From positions 1 to 64,000 of the forward strand of contig NZ_WWCN01000016.1 of NCBI RefSeq assembly GCF_009857445.1: a stretch of 64,000 nt of DNA. The letters are read 5' to 3'. Shown in pieces: positions 43,504-50,866 of this stretch. The stretch is from Duganella flavida (lineage in GTDB: Bacteria > Pseudomonadota > Gammaproteobacteria > Burkholderiales > Burkholderiaceae_D). Position numbers and translations under genes: made by a program. How positions within the stretch are numbered: the first letter of the stretch is position 1; each line of letters opens with the position of its first letter. The notes beneath the pieces were generated by a model. That model saw nothing but the letters and a program-made list of their open reading frames with translations, did no database searches and was not told the DNA's origin.

Positions 43504-44586
43504 TTAGCGTGCCAGCCCCGGCGCGTCATTGTAGATTTCCTCGCATTCGACGGCAGTGTTGGCCAGCGGCGCGGATACGAAGCTGCGCTTGGCCGGCGCG
43601 GCGGCGGCATCGGGCGGAGCGTCGCTGGCGGCCGCATTTCCTTCGAGGTAGGTGTCGAGGAAATTGGTCATGACGTGATGCACGCCACGGTCGGCCACGT
43701 CGCGCAGGTCGGACTGCAGGTACTGGCCGAACGAGGCCACGTGACTGATGATTTCGTAGGACGGGAAATAGGCGACATGTGCATGGCGCGACTCGATCTC
43801 GCCGGCGGCAGCGCGCAGCACCGACTTGGAATAGCTCGACGCCACCAGCACGTGGTGGTCCGTGTAGGTGGCCACCAGCGGCACCGGCGACACCGTCAGG
43901 ATCAGCTTGAGCGATGGATTGAGCTGCTTGAGCTCGGCGATCAGCTGGTCCAGGTCGGCCGTTACTTCGGCGTGGGTCAGGTTGCGGAACTTGTGCAGCT
44001 CGGGGTCGTACTGGCCACGCGCAGTGCCCGGGCAAACCGGGTAGGTGTGGCCGTTGCCGGCGTGATACCAGCACTCCGTCAGGCCCAGCGTCAGTACGAA
44101 GATGTCCGAGGTGCGGAACATGTGGTGCACGCAGACCATGTGGTAGATGCGGTCGTACTGCGCTTCGGCCAGCGTGGCGAAGCCGTCCGGCACGGCGTTC
44201 GGGCGCAGCAGGTCGTACCAGCGGCCGTTTTCTTCCACGTAGTCGTGGATGATGGGTATCTGGCCGACGCACTGGCGCAGCAACTCCAGGCATTGACGCG
44301 CCGTGTAGATATTGCCGTAGCGTGCCGGGAACAGCTCGTAGCTGGAGGTATCCGCGCCCAGCTCGTACTGTAGCGGATGTGGTTCTTCCGCTTGCAGCGT
44401 CGGAATGCCGGCCGCGCGCAGGTAGCGCGAAATGTGCTGGGCGAAGCAGCTGCCGGCAGTGCTGATGCGGTCGCTCGCAGCGATCTGGAACTTGGGCGCG
44501 CCCACCAGGCGCAGGTCGCGCCACGGCTGGCCCGGCACGCTGCGGCGCCAGAAATGGGGAGCGGACAGGTCGGAATATGGATGCAT
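43504..44586 (-). CDS. GSCFA-family protein
   Basis: A 360-residue protein with the family-naming motif in TAGSCFAQHISRYL near residue 40, whose serine/cysteine region resembles the block I of SGNH esterases. LTLGLTECWYH and LTVSPVPLVATYTDHH match later family blocks. Members often occur in surface-polysaccharide loci and are suspected acyl-esterases or transferases. No signal peptide is seen. It follows the SGNH-like gene by 11 nt. A glycan deacylation or acylation role is inference. Confidence 0.85.
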   Translation of the reverse strand: MHPYSDLSAPHFWRRSVPGQPWRDLRLVGAPKFQIAASDRISTAGSCFAQHISRYLRAAGIPTLQAEEPHPLQYELGADTSSYELFPARYGNIYTARQCLELLRQCVGQIPIIHDYVEENGRWYDLLRPNAVPDGFATLAEAQYDRIYHMVCVHHMFRTSDIFVLTLGLTECWYHAGNGHTYPVCPGTARGQYDPELHKFRNLTHAEVTADLDQLIAELKQLNPSLKLILTVSPVPLVATYTDHHVLVASSYSKSVLRAAAGEIESRHAHVAYFPSYEIISHVASFGQYLQSDLRDVADRGVHHVMTNFLDTYLEGNAAASDAPPDAAAAPAKRSFVSAPLANTAVECEEIYNDAPGLAR

Positions 44587-44597
44587 GGCAGGTTCGC

Positions 44598-45410
44598 TTA
44601 TAAAAGGTCGCGCAGCTGGGCGGCTACCAGTTCGCCGTAGGCGCTGTTGCCGTGGGTGGCGCCAGCCGACAATTCTTCGCGCAGGCTGCCGTCGGCAGCC
44701 ATGCTGGCGGGCGGCGCGTCCAGCAATTCGATGCCGAGGCCGTGCACCTGCTCGCGCAGGATGCGGTTGGCCAGCAGATAGTATTTGCGGCGTACCGATA
44801 GCGGCGACACGCCGGTGGTGGCCATCGGGCCTTCGAACAGTTCCGGCTTGCTGCGGATTTGCTGCTCGGACGATGGCGGCGGCGGCAGGATGTGGATGAT
44901 GCGCGCCTTCGGCAGCAGCACGCGCAGGAAGGACAGCGCGCCGATGGTGCTGACCTGGAATGGCTGGATGTGCTTGCGGATCAGTTCATGCGACAGCGGC
45001 TGGAAGCCGGGCTGCATGCCCATGTCTTCATGGCCGGGCAGCACGAAGTCGAACGGCTGCGGGTGCTGCAGGATGGATAGCGCAGCATGGCCGTTGCCGT
45101 TCAGATAGGATAGGATGACGTGGTCTTCCTGCTGTTCCTGCAGTGGCTGCAGCGCCTGGATGAAGCCGGCGTGGCCGTTGACCACGCGGCGGCCGCCGGT
45201 TTCCGCGTAATGCACCAGCGGATCCCAAGCCTGGCGGCCGATCACCAGTGCTTGCAGTTGGTCGCCGGGCAGCATGCCGGGCTTGAGTTTGACAGGGAAG
45301 AAGCCTTCGTGTTCCTGGGTCGACCAGTTCTCCAGCGAGACGCTGCCTTCGGCCTTCTGGACCGCGTGCAACAGGCCGATCATGTGACTCATGCCGAGTA
45401 GGTAAATCAT
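44598..45410 (-). CDS. SGNH-like hypothetical protein
   Basis: A 270-residue protein that I do not assign to a named family. The start MIYLLGMSHMIGL could hold a degenerate GDS-type serine, and the end ATHGNSAYGELVA resembles the DxxH block of SGNH hydrolases. SFLRVLLPKARIIHILPPPP is the expected central strand. It sits between a GT41 fusion and the GSCFA gene on the same strand, so a role in glycan acyl modification fits but is inferred. Confidence 0.65.
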   Translation of the reverse strand: MIYLLGMSHMIGLLHAVQKAEGSVSLENWSTQEHEGFFPVKLKPGMLPGDQLQALVIGRQAWDPLVHYAETGGRRVVNGHAGFIQALQPLQEQQEDHVILSYLNGNGHAALSILQHPQPFDFVLPGHEDMGMQPGFQPLSHELIRKHIQPFQVSTIGALSFLRVLLPKARIIHILPPPPSSEQQIRSKPELFEGPMATTGVSPLSVRRKYYLLANRILREQVHGLGIELLDAPPASMAADGSLREELSAGATHGNSAYGELVAAQLRDLL

Positions 45411-45496
45411 GGGCTTCCTGTGGTGATTCCGCGCGCGCCGCGGTGCATGCCGACGATATTAACGTAGCCCTGGACGGCAAGCCAAGGACGGCGCGG

Positions 45497-48337
45497 TTAA
45501 AACGCCGACAGTAGCAATTGGTAGCCTAGTCGCAGGGCCTGCTGGACGGTCTCGTTTTGCTGGGCATCGCCCGCCGCCAGTTGGGTGTGATGGCGATGCA
45601 CCAGCAGCGACAGTGCCTCCAGCCGCGCCGCCAGCAGGGTTTTGAAGCGGGTGCTGTCGGTCAGGAAGTGCTGGCGGGTGTGGGCTTCATACAACAGGTA
45701 GAGGCGCTCCAAAGCGGGCGCCAGCATGCTGTCCAGCGTAGCGGCGTCTGGTGCGGCCGGCGGCGTTGGATGGTATTGCGACAGCGGCTCCGACAGATAG
45801 GCGCATTCGTGCCCGGCCAGCGCCGCCAGCGCAGTGGCAACGCCACCAAGATGGCGGTAGCGCTTGCCTTGATAGTGGCCGAAGCTGGTGCCCAGGTTGG
45901 CGCGCTTGAGCAGCAGTCCGGCCGGCTGGCACAGGTCAGCGCTGGCGCCGCCGTCGTAGGCCAGCAGCACCCCGGCCAGCGAGGCGCCACCCAGCGCTGC
46001 CTGCGGCATCAACGGCCCGCCCGGCAGCGGCTTGCCATCGGCGGCAATCGGCTGGCGCCAGCAGGCCACCAGCCCGATGCCGGGATAGTTTTGGTAGAAG
46101 TGCATCATCTTGCTGATTTTTTCTTCGTGCAGCAGGTCGCCGGCGGGGGCGACGGCGATGTATTCACCGAGTGCCAGCGCCAGGCAATGGTCGAGGTTGT
46201 CCTCGGCGCTGAGCGTGGGCGCGCGGTTGTAGCGCAATTGCGGGTGGGCGGCCAGCAGTTTGTTCAAGCGCTTGTAGCGCGTATCGCCGCTGCCGCTATC
46301 GCTGACGATGATTTCGCAGCGGCCGTAGTGCTGGGCCAGTGCACTGCGCACGGTGGCTTCCAGCAGCTCAGCGCTGTCGGCTTCGCTAGTCGGGATGAGG
46401 ATGCTGACCAGCGGCAGGGTAGCGTCTGGCTTGCTATCGCTGGTGCCACGCTGATCGGCGTCGTTTTGCAGCGCGCCGCGTGCCACTTGCAGGTATAGCT
46501 GTTCGAGGTTGCGGACCAAGGCGGGCGTGTCGAACAGTGGCGTCTTGTCGCGGTTCTTGGTGAGGCGGCGGCGCAGGCGCGCCAGTTCCTGCGGCTTGCC
46601 GGCCAGCCGCGCGGCCTTGTCTTCGTAGGTGCGGGCGCTGCGCATTACCAGCTCTGGCAGGCCGATGGCGTGCAGCAGGCTGCCGCCGAGACGGGCCGCA
46701 TAGCTGTCTCCGGCATGGGTGAGCATCGGCACGCCGGCCCACAGGGCGTCGGCTGCTGCGGTGCCGCCGCTGAACGGCAGGGTGTCGAGGCAGAGGTCGG
46801 CCAGTTGCAGGCGCGCGAGATAATCGGCTTGCGGCAGGTGCGGCGCGAACACCAGGCGTTCGCTGGCGACGCCGTGGCGCAGCGCGGCGATGCGCAGGTT
46901 GTCGCGCACTGGTTCGCTGTCGGCGGCCAGCCACAGCACGCTGTGCGGGGCGCGCTTGAGGATGCGCATCCATGAGGCGAATTGCGATGGCGTGAGCTTG
47001 CGGCTGCTGTTGAAGCTGCAGAACACGAAGGCATCTTCAGGCAAGCCGCAGCTGGCGCGGCTTGGCGCCGGGCCGACGGTGCGGCGGCGGTCGTGGATCT
47101 GCACGCAGTCCGGCAAATAAAGCGGACGCTCGGTAAATGAGGCATGCAGCTGCGGCGGCAGTACGAAGGCGTCGGCCAGCACGTAGTCGACCGCCGGCAT
47201 GGCGCTGCTGCCCGGATGGCCGAGCCAGCTGATCTGCACCGGTGCGGCGCGGTGCGCGAGGATGCCGGGCCGGCCATCGGCGCCGAGGCCGTGCAGATCG
47301 ACCAGGATGTCGATCTCGTGGGCGCGGATGGTTTGCGCCGCCTGCAGGTCGCTCATCACCGTCAGGCGGATGTGGTGGTCCATCTGCTGGGCGACGCGGG
47401 CGCGCAGGCCGCTGCGGTCTTCCTCGTTCCAGCTGAAACCGTAGATGTCGAACTGCTCGCGCTGGTGCAGGCCGTACAGCTCGGCAGTAAGGCGGGCGGC
47501 GGCGCGGCTGCTGAAATCCGAACACAGGTAGCCGATGCGCAGCTTGCGGTGCAGATAGCCGCTGTGGTCGGCCAGCGCGGCCGGCACAGCGGCGCGGTTG
47601 ACCGGATGGCGCTGGGCGGCGGCCAGCTGTTCGGCCGGATCATCGCTGATGCACAGGGTCGAGGCGGCCGAGGCGCTGTGGCCGAGGTCGGCTTCAGCGA
47701 GGCCGGGTAGCGGCGCACACACCGGCCACGCGCACTGCTGCTGGCGCAGGCTGATCCACTGGGCCGCGATCTCGGACTGCTTGGGATCCAGCAGCAGGCT
47801 GCGGGCGCAGGCGTCCTCGGCTTCCGGATAGTGCTTGCGCAGCGCCGCCACGCGGGCCACGCTGTTCAGGGCCTGAATCTGTTGCGGGCGGCTGGCGGGA
47901 TGGTCGGGATCGATTTGCGCGAGGGCGGCGCGCCACGTGGCGAGGGCGGCCTCGTGCTGGCGCAGGCGTTCCTGCAGCGTGCCCAGCGTCATGCGGGCGT
48001 CGATGAAATCGGGTTTGATGGCCAGTGCCGCGCGTAGCGACTGCTCGGCTTCCTGCTGTTCGTTGGCCTGGATTTGCAGCACGCCGAGGTTGTACCACGC
48101 GGCAAACAGCAGCGGCGACTCGGTGCAGCGCAGCCACAGGTGATACAGCTCGGCGGCGCGCTCGGCTTGTCCGGCGTGGCCCATCAGGCCGGCCAGGCCG
48201 ATCAGCTGCATGATGGGCAGGGTGCCGCGTTTGGCCAGTGCAAACGCCAGCTTGGCTGCTTGCGTCAATTCATTGGCGGCAAGGGCCTTGTTCAGTTCCT
48301 GCAGTTGCGATTCGTCGCTGGGGAGGCTGGCAGTCAT
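45497..48337 (-). CDS. TPR - GT41 (O-GlcNAc transferase-like) - GT2 fusion
   Basis: Very large glycosyltransferase (946 aa). Residues 1-215 are TPR-like helices (AAWYNLGVLQIQANEQQEAEQS). Residues 265-620 are a GT41 catalytic region: LRIGYLCSDF, Lys447 in FNSSRKLTP, and the donor loop LCLDTLPFSGGTAAADALWAG. Residues 641-900 are a GT2-like domain. Two key sites are altered. The histidine after SDF (present in the second GT41 protein as SDLCSH) is Arg278 here. The GT2 DDD motif reads PAGD. GT41 enzymes glycosylate protein Ser/Thr or Asn side chains in other bacteria. A protein target such as the secreted repeat protein or flagellin is inference. Confidence 0.9.
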   Translation of the reverse strand: MTASLPSDESQLQELNKALAANELTQAAKLAFALAKRGTLPIMQLIGLAGLMGHAGQAERAAELYHLWLRCTESPLLFAAWYNLGVLQIQANEQQEAEQSLRAALAIKPDFIDARMTLGTLQERLRQHEAALATWRAALAQIDPDHPASRPQQIQALNSVARVAALRKHYPEAEDACARSLLLDPKQSEIAAQWISLRQQQCAWPVCAPLPGLAEADLGHSASAASTLCISDDPAEQLAAAQRHPVNRAAVPAALADHSGYLHRKLRIGYLCSDFSSRAAARLTAELYGLHQREQFDIYGFSWNEEDRSGLRARVAQQMDHHIRLTVMSDLQAAQTIRAHEIDILVDLHGLGADGRPGILAHRAAPVQISWLGHPGSSAMPAVDYVLADAFVLPPQLHASFTERPLYLPDCVQIHDRRRTVGPAPSRASCGLPEDAFVFCSFNSSRKLTPSQFASWMRILKRAPHSVLWLAADSEPVRDNLRIAALRHGVASERLVFAPHLPQADYLARLQLADLCLDTLPFSGGTAAADALWAGVPMLTHAGDSYAARLGGSLLHAIGLPELVMRSARTYEDKAARLAGKPQELARLRRRLTKNRDKTPLFDTPALVRNLEQLYLQVARGALQNDADQRGTSDSKPDATLPLVSILIPTSEADSAELLEATVRSALAQHYGRCEIIVSDSGSGDTRYKRLNKLLAAHPQLRYNRAPTLSAEDNLDHCLALALGEYIAVAPAGDLLHEEKISKMMHFYQNYPGIGLVACWRQPIAADGKPLPGGPLMPQAALGGASLAGVLLAYDGGASADLCQPAGLLLKRANLGTSFGHYQGKRYRHLGGVATALAALAGHECAYLSEPLSQYHPTPPAAPDAATLDSMLAPALERLYLLYEAHTRQHFLTDSTRFKTLLAARLEALSLLVHRHHTQLAAGDAQQNETVQQALRLGYQLLLSAF

Positions 48338-48353
48338 GCTGGTATTGTCGGCT

Positions 48354-48370
48354 GAATCCGTCTAGGATTC
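48354..48370. promoter_or_regulatory. Inverted repeat in a 64-bp divergent promoter gap
   Basis: GAATCC-GTCTA-GGATTC, 6-bp arms with a 5-bp spacer, centred between the start of the GT41 fusion (minus) and the VOC gene (plus). The size and place fit an operator serving one or both genes. Confidence 0.35.
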
Positions 48371-48401
48371 AATCTTCGCATACCAAAGTGAGACAGTATT
48401 C

Positions 48402-48866
48402 ATGAGCCGACCGTTTGAAATCCTTGGCCTGCAACAGATTGCGGTGGGCGCCGCCTCCAAGGAACCGCTGCGCAAGCTGTGGGTGGACATGCTGGGCTTG
48501 GCGCCATCCGGCCATTTTGTGAGCGAAAAAGAAAACGTCGACGAAGATATTGTGCTGCTGGGCAGTGGTCCATTCCAGGTGGAAGTGGATTTGATGCAGC
48601 CGCTGGACCCGTCGCGCAGCCCGCGCGTGGACCAACCGGCCTTGAACCATGTCGGCCTGTGGGTGGACAACCTGCTGGTGGCAGTGGAATGGCTGACCGC
48701 ACAAGGCGTGCGCTTTGCTCCCGGCGGCATCCGCAAAGGTGCGTCCGGTCACGACATCGCCTTCCTGCACCCGAAAGCCAACGAGGAGTTTCCGATCGCC
48801 GGCGCCGGTGTACTGATCGAGCTGGTGCAAGCGCCACCTGAAGTCATCGCCGCCTACCGCAAGTAA
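48402..48866 (+). CDS. VOC-family protein, methylmalonyl-CoA epimerase-like
   Basis: A 154-residue vicinal-oxygen-chelate protein of two repeats. The C-terminal half (LNHVGLWVDNLLVAVEWL, then SGHDIAFLHPKA and GVLIELVQ) closely follows methylmalonyl-CoA epimerase. However, the first metal ligand, normally His in HIGIAV, is Gln here (LQQIAV), so activity or metal may differ. The presence of methylmalonyl-CoA mutase and MeaB 6 kb away on the other strand supports the epimerase idea. A glyoxalase or other VOC enzyme remains possible. Confidence 0.7.
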   Translation: MSRPFEILGLQQIAVGAASKEPLRKLWVDMLGLAPSGHFVSEKENVDEDIVLLGSGPFQVEVDLMQPLDPSRSPRVDQPALNHVGLWVDNLLVAVEWLTAQGVRFAPGGIRKGASGHDIAFLHPKANEEFPIAGAGVLIELVQAPPEVIAAYRK

Positions 48867-48870
48867 AGTT

Positions 48871-48954
48871 CGGGGTCAGCTCTGTCATTCGGACATTACG
48901 GAACTTTTTCTAAATCTTTAGTTCCGTTTTGTCCATTTGACAGAGCTGACCCCG
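48871..48954. repeat. 84-bp inverted repeat, GGGGTCAGCTCTGTCA type
   Basis: Arms of 34 bp with 17 perfect terminal pairs (CGGGGTCAGCTCTGTCA) and partly paired inner parts (GGACA...GGAAC), around an AT-rich loop. It lies between the convergent VOC and isochorismatase genes, followed on the plus strand by a T6 run, so it can terminate the VOC transcript. It shares only the GGGGTCAG end with the other copies. Confidence 0.85.
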
Positions 48955-48960
48955 ACTTTT

Positions 48961-49614
48961 TTAGTGGCCTTCAGCGGCGTTGAACATGGTTTTGGCGTAG
49001 ATCAGGCCGAGACCGTAGCCGCCGCCGTGGGCGATGGAGGTGGCGACGGTTTCGTTGTAGGTCTCGCCGCGAGCCCAGTCGCGCTGCAGTTCGAGCAGGT
49101 ATTGCAGCGAGGTCATCGGGCGGGCGCCGGCTTGTACCATGCGCTGGACGGCGCGTTCGTGGGCTTCGTCGGAGACGTCGCCGCTGGCGTCGGTGATGAC
49201 GTAGACTTCAAAGCCCTGGTCCAGCGCCGACAGTGCCGGACCCACGATGCACACCGACGTCCACAGGCCGGCCAGCACGATTTTCTCTTTGCCGATGGCG
49301 TTCACGCGCTCGGCGATGCGTGGGTCTTCCCAGGTGTTCATGGTGGTGCGGTCGATCGCCACTTCGTCCGGGAACACTTCCTTGATTTCGTTGAAGATCG
49401 GGCCGGAGAACGATTTTTCCGCCACGGTGGTCAGGATGGTCGGCACCTTGAATTCCTTGGCCGCTTTCGACACCAGCGCCACGTTGTTGCGCAGCTGGAC
49501 CGGGTCGATCGACTTGGTGGCAAACGACATTTGCGACTGGTGATCGATCAGGATCAGGGCGTGGTTGCTTGGGCTCAGCAGGGTTTGACCTGGTTTGGCG
49601 ATGGCGGTAGGCAT
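48961..49614 (-). CDS. Isochorismatase-family cysteine hydrolase (YcaC-like)
   Basis: A 217-residue cytosolic hydrolase. The catalytic triad candidates are the Asp in LILIDHQSQM, the Lys in TVAEKSF and the Cys in GLWTSVCIVGPAL, all in family positions. A good AAGGAG site precedes the ATG. YcaC-type members have no settled substrate. It is a single gene between an inverted repeat and a terminator, with no evident link to the glycan genes. Confidence 0.9.
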   Translation of the reverse strand: MPTAIAKPGQTLLSPSNHALILIDHQSQMSFATKSIDPVQLRNNVALVSKAAKEFKVPTILTTVAEKSFSGPIFNEIKEVFPDEVAIDRTTMNTWEDPRIAERVNAIGKEKIVLAGLWTSVCIVGPALSALDQGFEVYVITDASGDVSDEAHERAVQRMVQAGARPMTSLQYLLELQRDWARGETYNETVATSIAHGGGYGLGLIYAKTMFNAAEGH

Positions 49615-49717
49615 GGTAGTTCTCCTTAATATTCAATAATTTCGATTTGGTGTTTGACGCCGCTTTCGTTGTTGCTGCGTCGATGGAATGCAGTATGCGC
49701 GGCCAATCCAAAAACAA

Positions 49718-49739
49718 AAAGCGGAAAAATTTCCGCTTT
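49718..49739 (-). terminator. Rho-independent terminator for the GT41/SGNH operon
   Basis: Read on the minus strand: AAAGCGGAAA, a 2-nt loop, TTTCCGCTTT, then a T-rich tract. It begins 27 nt after the stop of the SGNH gene at 49767. Confidence 0.8.
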
Positions 49740-49766
49740 ATTATCGAAATTTTCGAATATTGAGAA

Positions 49767-50861
49767 TTACTGCTGCACCAGCATCAATAAGCCGACGAAG
49801 TCGAGGTGGCGCTGGGGCGCACCGGGGAGGCCAGGGGCGTAGCAGTCAAAGCCGGATTGGGCGCCGCCGGCTTGCAGCGGCACCGAGACGGCCAGCTGGC
49901 TGGCGCCGTAGTGCATCAACAGCGAATGGCTCCACAGCAGCGGTAGCGGGATGCTCGAATAGATGAACGGTAGCGTTTCGGTATCCGCATGACGCGTGGC
50001 GACGCGGGTGTTGATCGACAGGCCTTCCGGCGTGTTCAATTCCAGCTGCAGCGCGTCGTGGTTCGGATCGGATTTCAGGAACAAGGCCAATGGGAACATG
50101 GCGCTGTTCAGGTCAAGGCGGCTGCCCGGCAGCATGCGCACATAGTCCAGCTGCATCAGGCGATTGGCGATGTGGCCCGGCTCTGTTGGCCCGCTGATGA
50201 ACTGCTGCAGATTCACCGCCGGGATGTACATCGCTTCTATCTTCGCAAATGGCGATACGGTTTGCAGCCGCGCCAGCGTGCTCGATAGCGGTTCGGCGTT
50301 TTGCGCCTTCAATGTCAGCAAGCGTTGCGCCACCAGCGCGCCGATGATGGAGGTGGCGTGTGGCGTGTCGTAGTGGGCGGCGTCGCGGTACATCCATTCC
50401 GGCGCGCGGCCGAGGAATAGCGATGACATCCAGGCCCGCACGTCGATGTAGGGCAGCGCCAGTTCCTGGTAGGCGCGGATCTGCGCATCGTAAATCGGGT
50501 TCTGCACCGCCATCGAGAAATGGTGCTGCTGCGCCAGCACCAGCGGCACGAATACCGCCGATGGATACAGGCGCGCTGCAGTTTTCAGCAGCAGGTGAAA
50601 ACACAGCAGCCATGATTCCGCACCGCCCGGACGCGGCGCAAAGTGGCCCGCATCGTTGATGCCGTATTCGTACAAAATCACATCGGCAGGCTGGCCGTTG
50701 AAGGTTTCGTGCAGGCGGCCGATGGCCGACAACGACGTCGTCGCACCGACCGATATCTGCACGATCTCCGCTTCCACATAGCCTTGCAGGGAGTGCGCAA
50801 GGCCCGACACGTAGCCGCCCTTGAGCAGCGAGTTCGAACCGCCGATGATCAGGATGCGCAT
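49767..50861 (-). CDS. SGNH/GDSL-type hydrolase domain protein
   Basis: A 364-residue protein with recognisable SGNH blocks: I IIGGSNSLLKGG (Ser nucleophile), II SVGATTS, III LYEYGIND, and V DAAHYDTPH (Asp/His). The C-terminal 150 residues look like a beta-sandwich add-on. There is no signal peptide. It starts 5 nt after the large GT41-methyltransferase gene, so they share an operon. It is probably an O-acyl esterase or transferase acting on the same glycan; that is inference. Confidence 0.85.
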   Translation of the reverse strand: MRILIIGGSNSLLKGGYVSGLAHSLQGYVEAEIVQISVGATTSLSAIGRLHETFNGQPADVILYEYGINDAGHFAPRPGGAESWLLCFHLLLKTAARLYPSAVFVPLVLAQQHHFSMAVQNPIYDAQIRAYQELALPYIDVRAWMSSLFLGRAPEWMYRDAAHYDTPHATSIIGALVAQRLLTLKAQNAEPLSSTLARLQTVSPFAKIEAMYIPAVNLQQFISGPTEPGHIANRLMQLDYVRMLPGSRLDLNSAMFPLALFLKSDPNHDALQLELNTPEGLSINTRVATRHADTETLPFIYSSIPLPLLWSHSLLMHYGASQLAVSVPLQAGGAQSGFDCYAPGLPGAPQRHLDFVGLLMLVQQ

Positions 50862-50866
50862 AATCG

